From NCBI GenBank assembly GCA_003516765.1, contig DPCD01000109.1, positions 1 to 7,923 on the forward strand: a stretch of DNA of 7,923 nt. The letters run 5' to 3'. Every line of letters starts with the position of its first letter. Position 1 is the first letter of the stretch. A program made the translations under genes and the position numbers. The notes under the pieces are model-generated. The model saw only the letters and a program-made list of their open reading frames with translations. It was not told the DNA's origin and made no database searches. This document shows, piece by piece, positions 1-5,896 of the stretch. Source of the stretch: Clostridiales bacterium (GTDB lineage Bacteria; Bacillota; Clostridia; Oscillospirales; Oscillospiraceae).

Positions 1-423
1 GTCCGGATTCTCGATCAGAAGATAGTCGACCGGTGAGAAGGTCGTCGGGCGGTGGTGCTGCGGCCAGTTGAATTCAATGCCGCCGGAAATCCATGCGCCG
101 GCAAGACCCACCAGTGCGGGCTTGATCACATGGTTGCGGTAAATAAAATCGTAGCTTCCGACTTTGTCATAGCCGGAGAGAATCTTGCCGCCGATGGCAG
201 GCAGAATTTTTGTCTGGATGTATTCGTTTTCCAGCGTGTAGACCTCGTAGCTGACGTCCTTCTTCTCATCAGTAATGCCGTCCGAGTAGGGGAGCGGATA
301 GAGTCTTCCGGTCGCGCCCTGATAGGGCTTTTTCTCAAAGAACATCGGAAGCGCAACGGGGGGCTTTGGAATATAGGTCGGAATGTTTTCCTGCGCTCTG
401 GTCAGCGTAACAGTATGCTTCAT
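1..423 (-). CDS. DUF5107-type protein, N-terminal part (gene runs off the left edge)
   Basis: The first 141 residues are visible, starting at the ATG at 423-421, which has an ideal AGGAGG site six bases upstream. The protein starts MKHTVTLTRAQENIP, has no signal peptide or membrane segment, and contains YIQTKILPAIGGKI (residues 68-81) and GGIEFNWPQHHRP (114-126). This resembles the N-terminal domain of DUF5107 proteins, which have a beta-rich, sugar-mutarotase-like look and often carry TPR repeats further on; that part would lie outside the window. The family has no firmly assigned activity that I can name. It is often seen near sugar transport and glycan-use genes in Clostridia, which fits this neighbourhood. 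It is transcribed divergently from the LacI-like regulator, so that regulator is the natural candidate to control it (inference). The family call rests on motif recall, without alignment. Confidence 0.8.
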   Translation of the reverse strand, partial: MKHTVTLTRAQENIPTYIPKPPVALPMFFEKKPYQGATGRLYPLPYSDGITDEKKDVSYEVYTLENEYIQTKILPAIGGKILSGYDKVGSYDFIYRNHVIKPALVGLAGAWISGGIEFNWPQHHRPTTFSPVDYLLIENPD

Positions 424-446
424 ACGTTTCCTCCTGTGCTTGCCGC

Positions 447-458
447 ACTTGTGCAAGT
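447..458. promoter_or_regulatory. Short inverted repeat in the DUF5107 leader, possible operator
   Basis: ACTTG-TG-CAAGT is a perfect 5-base inverted repeat around a 2-base centre. It lies between the predicted transcription start and the ribosome binding site of the DUF5107 gene, a position where a bound repressor would block transcription. The arms are short, so chance is a real alternative. Confidence 0.25.
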
Positions 459-474
459 TTTTCCTGATGCTTTG

Positions 475-503
475 ATTGTAGGGCAGACAGCTTTTTCAGA
501 CAA
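475..503 (-). promoter_or_regulatory. Promoter of the DUF5107 gene
   Basis: Reading on the minus strand, TTGTCT (503-498) is followed after 17 bases by TACAAT (480-475). This is close to the sigma-A consensus with optimal spacing. Transcription would begin near 468, giving a leader of about 45 bases before the ATG at 423. It stands back to back with the promoter of the regulator gene. Confidence 0.6.
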
Positions 504-553
504 GCCAAAAAAGTTCGTGTTTTTTGAACAGAAAGTTGTACTGCCTTCCCAGC

Positions 554-567
554 AAAACGCTTGTTTT
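554..567. promoter_or_regulatory. Inverted repeat over the -35 of the regulator gene, possible operator
   Basis: AAAAC-GCTT-GTTTT forms a 5-base inverted repeat that covers the -35 element (561-566) of the regulator promoter. A protein bound here would compete with RNA polymerase, so autoregulation is plausible. It does not match the CG-centred LacI-family operator symmetry well, and the regulator's own DNA-binding domain is not LacI-type, so the binding protein is unknown. Confidence 0.25.
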
Positions 568-588
568 CCAGCGCAGATTTTGTATAAT
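561..588 (+). promoter_or_regulatory. Promoter of the LacI-like/C-terminal HTH regulator gene
   Basis: TTGTTT (561-566) and a perfect TATAAT (583-588) are separated by 16 bases. Transcription would start around 595. That leaves only about 11 bases before the TTG at 606 but about 44 bases before the ATG at 639, which supports the downstream start for the regulator. Confidence 0.6.
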
Positions 589-638
589 ATAGATGAAAAC
601 ACAGGTTGACGGAAGCGACTGCTGGAAAGAGGTACGGT

Positions 639-1727
639 ATGATCCTGATTTTTGAAGATCCGAACTACGCCAAAAGCGTCTGGTGTCAGAGCCTGGTCCG
701 GGGGCTGGTCTCCGAGCTGAAGCTCAAGCGCGCGGCGTTCCGGTTCGTCTCGTCGGCGCAGGAGCTGTCGAGCCAGGCGAACGAAGGCGATTTCGTCTAT
801 ATCATCGGCTCCGGCAGCGGCTGGATCACGGCAAGCCTTGCCCTTGCCGAGCGCGCGGGCGCATACCCGATCCTGCTCAGCAACCAGACGCGCGACCAGC
901 TGTCGATCAACTGTTCGATGGTCTGCTCGGATACTGTGGGGTCAATGAAATACGTCATCGACCAGCTGCGCAGGCTCGGAAAGCAGCGCGTGGCAATGTA
1001 CGGCGTCAACCCGCGCTCTGTCGGAGACGCCAGCCGGAAAAGCAGCTTCCTGCTTGCCGCGCATGCGCCGGACAGTGATATTTTCCTCAACGATGGATCG
1101 CTGGAAAATTGCTTTCAGTCGTTTTTTGAACAAAGCCGCAGTTATGACGCAGTGATCTGCGCGAACGACTTTGCTGCCATTTCCCTCGTCCGCAAGCTCT
1201 CCGAGCGCGCGCCGGAGGAGCTGACGCGGCTTTCGATCATCGGCTGCGCCGAGACGCGGCTGACAAAGTTCTATGAGCAGCATATCGTCTCCATCCGCGT
1301 GAACTTCGACGAATACGGAAAAGCTGCCGTGACGCTTCTTGATATGCTGCGCAAAAATCCGTTCCTGTCGAACATCGTCATGTCCATCCGCTGGGACATC
1401 AGCGCGCTGCACGAGCTGCCGAAGCCCGCTCCGGCGCAGAGCGCGGCTGCCGCGTGTTTTCCGCAGGCAGCGGATGCGTTCTATACCGACCAGGAACTGA
1501 CCGAGATGCTCTGCATGGAGCAGCTTTTAAGCGAATGTGACGAGCTGGACAACAAAATCCTGCGCTTGGCGCTTGCCGGGCAGGCATATGAGGATATTGC
1601 CGAGCATTGCTTTGTCAATGTCAGCACTGTCAAATACCGCATGCGCAAAATGATCGGCATCTGCCAGACAGAAAACCGCGCAGAGCTGCTGCGGCTGGTG
1701 GAAAAATATCTGCCGCAGTTGACGTAG
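639..1727 (+). CDS. Transcriptional regulator: LacI/GalR-like sensor domain with C-terminal LuxR-like helix-turn-helix
   Basis: Predicted 362-residue cytoplasmic regulator. The ATG at 639 is preferred because GGAAAGAGG (624-632) lies six bases upstream; a TTG at 606 would add 11 residues but has a poor ribosome site and sits almost at the predicted transcription start. Residues 1 to about 255 look like a type I periplasmic-binding-protein fold as in LacI/GalR sensors: VCSDTVGSMKYVIDQLRRLGKQRVAMYG (written as VCSDTVG at 95-101 and LRRLGKQRVAMYG at 110-122), then YDAVICANDFAA (169-180) and RLSIIGCAE (197-205). The usual N-terminal LacI helix-turn-helix is absent. After a proline/alanine-rich linker (about 261-280), residues 304-358 form a LuxR/FixJ-like helix-turn-helix with YEDIAEHCFVNVSTVKYRMRKM at its core (317-338). 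It probably binds a sugar or metabolite and controls the divergent DUF5107 gene and perhaps itself. Ligand unknown. Confidence 0.85.
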   Translation: MILIFEDPNYAKSVWCQSLVRGLVSELKLKRAAFRFVSSAQELSSQANEGDFVYIIGSGSGWITASLALAERAGAYPILLSNQTRDQLSINCSMVCSDTVGSMKYVIDQLRRLGKQRVAMYGVNPRSVGDASRKSSFLLAAHAPDSDIFLNDGSLENCFQSFFEQSRSYDAVICANDFAAISLVRKLSERAPEELTRLSIIGCAETRLTKFYEQHIVSIRVNFDEYGKAAVTLLDMLRKNPFLSNIVMSIRWDISALHELPKPAPAQSAAAACFPQAADAFYTDQELTEMLCMEQLLSECDELDNKILRLALAGQAYEDIAEHCFVNVSTVKYRMRKMIGICQTENRAELLRLVEKYLPQLT

Positions 1728-1753
1728 GGCAGGGATTGATTCTGAAAAGCAGC

Positions 1754-1793
1754 GAGCCGGACCTTGGAAATGCTCCGAGGTCCGGCTCTTTTT
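1754..1793 (+). terminator. Rho-independent terminator, possibly bidirectional
   Basis: GAGCCGGACCT (1754-1764) pairs perfectly with AGGTCCGGCTC (1778-1788), and the inner bases TGGA/TCCG extend the stem, leaving a loop of about five bases. It is followed by TTTTT (1789-1793), so it ends the regulator transcript 27 bases after the stop. The T-run overlaps the stop codon of the convergent AraC gene (1794-1792). In the opposite direction the stem is followed by GCTGCTTTT, a weaker U-tract, so the hairpin may also end the AraC transcript. Confidence 0.9.
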
Positions 1794-2625
1794 ATGCTTC
1801 TTCGTCGTCCGGCGTCCGCTTTGCGGAATGGGATCTGCGGTATTGCTGCGGCGAGACGCCGTATTTGAGCTTGAACGCCTTGCTCATGTGGAATTCGTCG
1901 TGAAAGCCATAGGCGGTGGCAATTTCCTGTAGACGAAGGTCCGGCTCCATGATAAGCTGGGAGGCAACCATCTCGAGCTTGCGGCTTTTCTGGTAGGCGT
2001 AGAACGGCATGCCGACTTTTTTGTGCATGGCGTTGTCAAGCGTACGCGTGCTGACATAGAGCATGTCGGCAATCTCCTTTGCCGGGTAGCGCTTATGGGG
2101 CGTTGCGGTAATGATCTCAATGGCGCGCGCGGCAAGATCGCCGCCCTTCGGTGCCTGCCGGTGCTGCTCGCGGTCGAGTTCGAGAAACAGCAGGCACAAA
2201 AGCGCCTGCATCCGCTCCTGCTTGTAGGGGCTGTCCAGCCAGAATGTCTGCACCAGATCTTCAAAACACCCGTGAATCCGCACCGAACCGGACATCGGCA
2301 GCAGTGTCGGAAGGCAGAGCGCCTGCGGGTTTTCCGCGCAGTCTCCCGGCGCGCACGTCACATGGACGCAGAAGGTTCTCGTCCCGGCTTTGCAGGGAAG
2401 ACGGGTATAATGGTGCCTGCCTGCGGCAAGCAGCAGAACGTCGCCTTTTTGCAGGGCGTATTCCGTTTCATTTTCCGTGATGCTCCAGCAGCCATCGATC
2501 AGATAAATGAGATCATGCTGCGGCAGGACTCTGTCGATGTAGCGCTCGGCGGTCGGAAGCTTATAATAGTGCGCGTTTGCGGCGACAACCTGCCGCGGCG
2601 CATGCAGATCAAAAGAAAAGGACAT
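1792..2625 (-). CDS. AraC-family transcriptional regulator
   Basis: A 277-residue protein with the usual AraC layout and length. Residues 10 to about 110 form a cupin-like sensor half: HDLIYLIDGCWSITEN (37-52), then ALQKGDVLLLAAGRHHY (57-73), which fits the jelly-roll pattern GD-LLL-P--HHY. The C-terminal half has the two AraC helix-turn-helix units: KEIADMLYVSTRTLDNAMHK (183-202) and LQEIATAYGFHDEFHMSKAF (232-251), followed by KYGVSPQQYRR (254-264), the family signature. The start at 2625-2623 has only a weak GGAAA upstream, suggesting low expression. It is divergent from the oxidoreductase operon across a 249-base region and is the likely activator of that operon (inference from position). 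The inducer is unknown; the cupin half suggests a small molecule such as a sugar. Confidence 0.93.
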   Translation of the reverse strand: MSFSFDLHAPRQVVAANAHYYKLPTAERYIDRVLPQHDLIYLIDGCWSITENETEYALQKGDVLLLAAGRHHYTRLPCKAGTRTFCVHVTCAPGDCAENPQALCLPTLLPMSGSVRIHGCFEDLVQTFWLDSPYKQERMQALLCLLFLELDREQHRQAPKGGDLAARAIEIITATPHKRYPAKEIADMLYVSTRTLDNAMHKKVGMPFYAYQKSRKLEMVASQLIMEPDLRLQEIATAYGFHDEFHMSKAFKLKYGVSPQQYRRSHSAKRTPDDEEA

Positions 2626-2787
2626 GGCATTATTTCCGTTTCATACATATTTTTGTCCAAATCGTCCATAGGAAAAGAGGACGGTCCGGTTTACAATATT
2701 TTTGCAGAACACAAGCATACTGTAGCATGGATTCGTAAAAAGCGCAAGATTTGCCGCGGAAAAATGCCGAAGCATTCAAATATTCTC

Positions 2788-2796
2788 TGGGATAAT
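2788..2796 (+). promoter_or_regulatory. Possible extended -10 promoter of the oxidoreductase operon
   Basis: TG-G-GATAAT fits an extended -10 element. No convincing -35 hexamer lies 16-18 bases upstream (CGAAGC at about 2768-2773), which is typical of promoters that need an activator such as an AraC-family protein. Transcription would start near 2803, about 70 bases before the ATG at 2875. Confidence 0.4.
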
Positions 2797-2813
2797 CAAC
2801 GCTTTTGTGCGCT

Positions 2814-2826
2814 GGCAGAGTCTGCC
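2814..2826. promoter_or_regulatory. Perfect palindrome GGCAGA-G-TCTGCC in the operon leader, possible operator or attenuator
   Basis: Two 6-base arms around a single G lie just after the predicted transcription start of the operon. The right arm can also pair with a second copy of GGCAG at 2837-2841, with GTTTTTT (2827-2833) between them, so two alternative small RNA hairpins are possible. This may be a repressor site or a simple leader structure; the sequence alone does not decide. Confidence 0.4.
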
Positions 2827-2874
2827 GTTTTTTGCAGGCAGCTACAGGGTCAAAACTGGATGAGGTGAAACGAT

Positions 2875-3876
2875 ATGTATGCAATGTTACAGGGACCGGA
2901 CGGCGCGCTTTGCTGGTCCGAGGTTTCCATGCCGCAGATCCAAGACGACGAGGTGCTGCTGAAAATCTACGCAGCCGGCATCAACCGTGCAGACCTTTTA
3001 CAGCGCGCGGGGCAGTATCCGCCGCCTCCCGGCTGGCCGGACTGGTTCGGTCTGGAGGCTGCGGGCGTGATTGAGGCGGTCGGAGACGCCGTCCGGCAGG
3101 AGGGAAAGTGGCATGTGGGGGATAAGGTCTGCGCGCTTCTCGGAAGCGGCGGCTACGCCGAGTACGCGGCAGTTCCGGAAGGGCTTCTGATGCCCGTTCC
3201 GAAGGGTCTTAGCCTTGCGCAGGCGGCGGCGCTTCCCGAGGTCTACGGCGCGGCATATCTGTTTTTGTGCATGGAGGGAAATATCAAGGCGGGCGACACG
3301 CTTCTCATGCAGGCAGGCGCGAGCGGACTTGCCAGCGTCATTATCCCGATGGCAAAGGCGTTCGGCGCGCGCGTCATAACGACGGTCATGAACGATGAGC
3401 TGGAACAGAAGATCCGGCATCTTCCGGCGGACCTCGTAGTCAATACCGCACGTCAGTCCTTAAAGGATGTGATGAAAGCCGAGCTGGATGCCGGACGCGG
3501 CGTGGATATTACGATTGACTGTCTCGGCGGTGAAACCGTCGGCGAGTGCCTGCCGTATATGAACTTCGACGGGCGCTGGATTATGATTGCAACGCTGGCA
3601 GATGATTTTACAACCGTCAACATGCGCAGCATGTACGCCAGGCGCACGCGCCTGATCGGTACGAATCTTCGAAGCCGCACACCGGCGCAGAAAAAGCAGC
3701 TTCTGTCTGAGATGACCGAGATTCTCTGGCCGAAGGTCGAAAGCGGCGAAGTCCGCCCGACCATCCACAAAATCTTCCCGATCGCGCAGGCGGAGCAGGC
3801 GCATGAGGAAATGCGCTCCGGCAGAAGCGCGGGCAAGATGGTTCTGATCGTCCGGGAAGAAGGCGAAACTCTATGA
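2875..3876 (+). CDS. NAD(P)H:quinone oxidoreductase-like MDR protein (PIG3/TP53I3 type)
   Basis: A 333-residue zinc-independent medium-chain dehydrogenase/reductase with the full family length. The PIG3-type signature GINRADLLQRAGQYPPPPG is at 35-53, GLEAAGVIEAVG at 59-70, and the nucleotide-binding segment QAGASGLASVIIPMAKAFGARV at 146-167, where the last glycine of the usual A-x-x-G-x-x-G is Ala/Ser. LRSRTPAQKKQL (265-276) and the end SAGKMVLIV (318-326) are also typical. Known relatives reduce quinones or enals with NADPH. The physiological substrate here could differ, because it heads a sugar-type operon. GAGGTG (2862-2867) is seven bases before the ATG. Its stop overlaps the next start (ATGA), so translation is probably coupled. 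The substrate is not deducible. Confidence 0.9.
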   Translation: MYAMLQGPDGALCWSEVSMPQIQDDEVLLKIYAAGINRADLLQRAGQYPPPPGWPDWFGLEAAGVIEAVGDAVRQEGKWHVGDKVCALLGSGGYAEYAAVPEGLLMPVPKGLSLAQAAALPEVYGAAYLFLCMEGNIKAGDTLLMQAGASGLASVIIPMAKAFGARVITTVMNDELEQKIRHLPADLVVNTARQSLKDVMKAELDAGRGVDITIDCLGGETVGECLPYMNFDGRWIMIATLADDFTTVNMRSMYARRTRLIGTNLRSRTPAQKKQLLSEMTEILWPKVESGEVRPTIHKIFPIAQAEQAHEEMRSGRSAGKMVLIVREEGETL

Positions 3877-4898
3877 AACAGATTGCGTTTACGAAAGTCA
3901 ACACCGCCGAGCTTCTGGATGTGCCGCGTCCGGCGCTCAAGCCCGGTACGATATGCGTGCGTACCTGCTACAGCGCGCTGAGCGCCGGAACGGAGCGCGC
4001 CAATATTACCGGAGACCCCAACTGCGGCGGCGCGCGCGGCAACCTCAAGCCCTGGCCGCGCATTCTCGGCTACAGTATCAGCGGCATTGTCGAGGCGGTC
4101 GGCGAAGGCGTAACGGATCTCAAGCCCGGAGACCGCGTGCTCGGCGTCTGGGGGCAGCATCAGGAATATAATGTATATCCGCGCGAAAACGTTATTCCGA
4201 TTCTGTATGACGATATCGATCTCAAGGATGCGGCGTTTGCATTCATTTCCGCTTTTTCTCTCGCGGCAATCCGCAAGACAGGACTGGAAATCGGTGAAAG
4301 CTGTCTGGTCGTGGGGCTGGGGCTTCTGGGGCAGTTGGCGGTGCAGTATGCGCGCATTGGCGGCGCGCAGCCGGTCATTGCCGTGGATTTTTCTGAAGAG
4401 CGGCGAAAGCTTGCGATGAGCCTGGGCGCGGACTTTGCCTTTGATCCCGCTGACCCGGCGCTTGCGGAAAAGGTGAAGGCTGTCACCGAAGGACGCGGAG
4501 CAAACTGCGTGATCGAGGTGACGGGCAATCCGGACGCGCTCAATACGGCGCTTTTGTGTACGGCGCGCTTTGGGCGCGTGGCGCTGCTCGGCTGCACGCG
4601 AGTGCCGACGACGGTCAACTTTTATAATGATGTTCACTGGCCCGGCATCACGCTCATCGGCGCGCACACCAGAGCACGCCCGGAGCATGAGTCCTCCCAC
4701 GGCTGGTGGACCACGCAGGATGACTGTCTTGCGGCGCTGCGCCTGCTGCACGCCGGAAAGCTCAACCTTGCCGGTGTCATTCATGAGGTGCATCCGCCCG
4801 AGGACTGCGCACAGGTCTATGCGCGGCTGTCAGCGGGGAAAGATTTCCCGATCGGCGTGGTCTGGGACTGGACCGGAAAAGGAGATGGCGTACAATGA
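3873..4898 (+). CDS. Medium-chain dehydrogenase lacking the usual zinc ligands (BchC/sorbitol-dehydrogenase-like MDR)
   Basis: A 341-residue MDR protein from a different subfamily than its upstream neighbour. The N-terminal GroES-like half has YSALSAGTE (33-41) where zinc alcohol dehydrogenases carry the catalytic Cys of the CGTD type, and GYSISGIVEAVGEGV (66-80) where they have GHE. The four-cysteine structural-zinc loop after about residue 95 is also missing. The Rossmann half has VVGLGLLGQLAVQYAR (146-161), with D172 at the end of the second strand (VIAVDFSEERR), favouring NAD(H). GRGANCVIEVTG (207-218) and FGRVALLGC (233-241) are typical MDR core elements. This resembles the clostridial group of MDR proteins often labelled zinc-binding alcohol dehydrogenase despite lacking the ligands. 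It overlaps both neighbours by four bases. Likely role: oxidising a hydroxyl or reducing a ketone of a sugar-like compound (inference). Confidence 0.87.
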   Translation: MKQIAFTKVNTAELLDVPRPALKPGTICVRTCYSALSAGTERANITGDPNCGGARGNLKPWPRILGYSISGIVEAVGEGVTDLKPGDRVLGVWGQHQEYNVYPRENVIPILYDDIDLKDAAFAFISAFSLAAIRKTGLEIGESCLVVGLGLLGQLAVQYARIGGAQPVIAVDFSEERRKLAMSLGADFAFDPADPALAEKVKAVTEGRGANCVIEVTGNPDALNTALLCTARFGRVALLGCTRVPTTVNFYNDVHWPGITLIGAHTRARPEHESSHGWWTTQDDCLAALRLLHAGKLNLAGVIHEVHPPEDCAQVYARLSAGKDFPIGVVWDWTGKGDGVQ

Positions 4899-5884
4899 GA
4901 AAGCTTCGAGTGATACACTACGGCATCGCGCACGATCACAGCGTTTTTGCCATGCAGATGCTCCGCCGGTATCCGGACGTCTTTGAGATTGTCGGCGTCT
5001 GTGAACCGGACGAGACGGCGCGCCGGGTGTTCGGCGGAAAGGACGAATACGCAGGTCTTCCTTGGCTCTCGGAGGATGAGGTTCTTTCTCGGGAGGATAT
5101 CGATGCGGCGTTCTGCGAGGGCTTTGAGCTGCGCAGTGTTTCTGACGCGCAGAAATGTCTGGACCGGGGACTTCACGTGCATCTCGACAAGCCGGGCGGC
5201 ACCGATCTTGCCGCGTTCCGGCGGCTTCTGGACACAGCAACAGAAAAAAAGCTGACCTTTCAGATGGGCTACATGTACCGCTGGAACCCGGCGATGCAGT
5301 ATGTCCGGCGCGCGGTCCGGTCCGGGGCGCTCGGCACAATCACCGGCATCGATGCAACGTTCAGCGTCCAATATAATGAAGAAAAAAAGAACTGGCTGCG
5401 GCAGTTTCCGGGCGGAATGCTGTTCTTCCTCGGCTGTCACAGTCTCGATATGATCTATCAGCTGCTGGGGCAGCCTCTTTCGGCGCATGCGTGGAACCGC
5501 TCGTCCGGTTTTGAAGACGGCGGCGCGTTTGACTCCTGCCTTGCCGTTCTGGATTATCCCAACGGCGCGGCGACGATCCGCTCGAGCGGCGTTGAGCCAA
5601 ACGGCTACGCGGACCGGATGCTCAAGGTCGTCGGCACCAAAGGCACGGTCAAAATCCAGCCGCTCGAAACGCCGACCGTGATGCGTGTTTCCTGGGCAAA
5701 GGACGGAGAAGCCAATCCCTATTACGATTACAGCACCGGCGTTTTCCCGGGCTTTCTTCCGGGGCGCTACGACGCGATGTTCCTCGATTTTGCGGCGATG
5801 GCGCGCGGAGAACTGGAAAACCCGTGGACGGCGGAGTATGAATACGGGCTGCAGAAGCTGCTTTTGGAGCTTTGCGGGCAATAG
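4895..5884 (+). CDS. Gfo/Idh/MocA-family oxidoreductase
   Basis: A 329-residue, two-domain dehydrogenase of normal family length. The N-terminal Rossmann fold begins KLRVIHYGIAHDHSVFAMQML (3-23 region) with the glycine-rich turn changed to GIAHDHS, as in a subset of the family. EIVGVCEPD (31-39) is the second strand with its acidic NAD-binding end. HLDKPGG (96-102) matches the family's EKP motif with K99 as the expected catalytic lysine. QMGYMYRWNPA (123-133) and GGMLFFLGCHSLDMI (173-187) provide D185 and H182 near the active site. Family members act on sugars, inositols and their 3-oxo derivatives with NAD(P). AAAAGGAG (4877-4884) lies ten bases upstream of the ATG, and the start overlaps the previous stop. 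This is the strongest hint that the operon works on a carbohydrate or cyclitol; the exact substrate is unknown. Confidence 0.93.
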   Translation: MRKLRVIHYGIAHDHSVFAMQMLRRYPDVFEIVGVCEPDETARRVFGGKDEYAGLPWLSEDEVLSREDIDAAFCEGFELRSVSDAQKCLDRGLHVHLDKPGGTDLAAFRRLLDTATEKKLTFQMGYMYRWNPAMQYVRRAVRSGALGTITGIDATFSVQYNEEKKNWLRQFPGGMLFFLGCHSLDMIYQLLGQPLSAHAWNRSSGFEDGGAFDSCLAVLDYPNGAATIRSSGVEPNGYADRMLKVVGTKGTVKIQPLETPTVMRVSWAKDGEANPYYDYSTGVFPGFLPGRYDAMFLDFAAMARGELENPWTAEYEYGLQKLLLELCGQ

Positions 5885-5896
5885 GGGGCGCGGAAC

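Noticed and set aside
52..609. Plus-strand open frame of 185 codons over the DUF5107 gene and the divergent promoters
   Set aside because: It runs through both divergent promoters and opposite a gene with an ideal ribosome site and conserved motifs. No recognisable product.
2023..2868. Plus-strand open frame of 281 codons opposite the AraC gene
   Set aside because: The minus frame has both AraC helix-turn-helix units. The plus frame has no motif and extends through the intergenic control region.
3453..4793. Long minus-strand open frame of 446 codons opposite the two MDR genes
   Set aside because: Its translation is rich in Arg, Ala and His with no recognisable motif. The plus-strand frames carry clear MDR motifs, ribosome sites and ATGA overlaps. 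It is an antisense shadow caused by GC-rich codon use.
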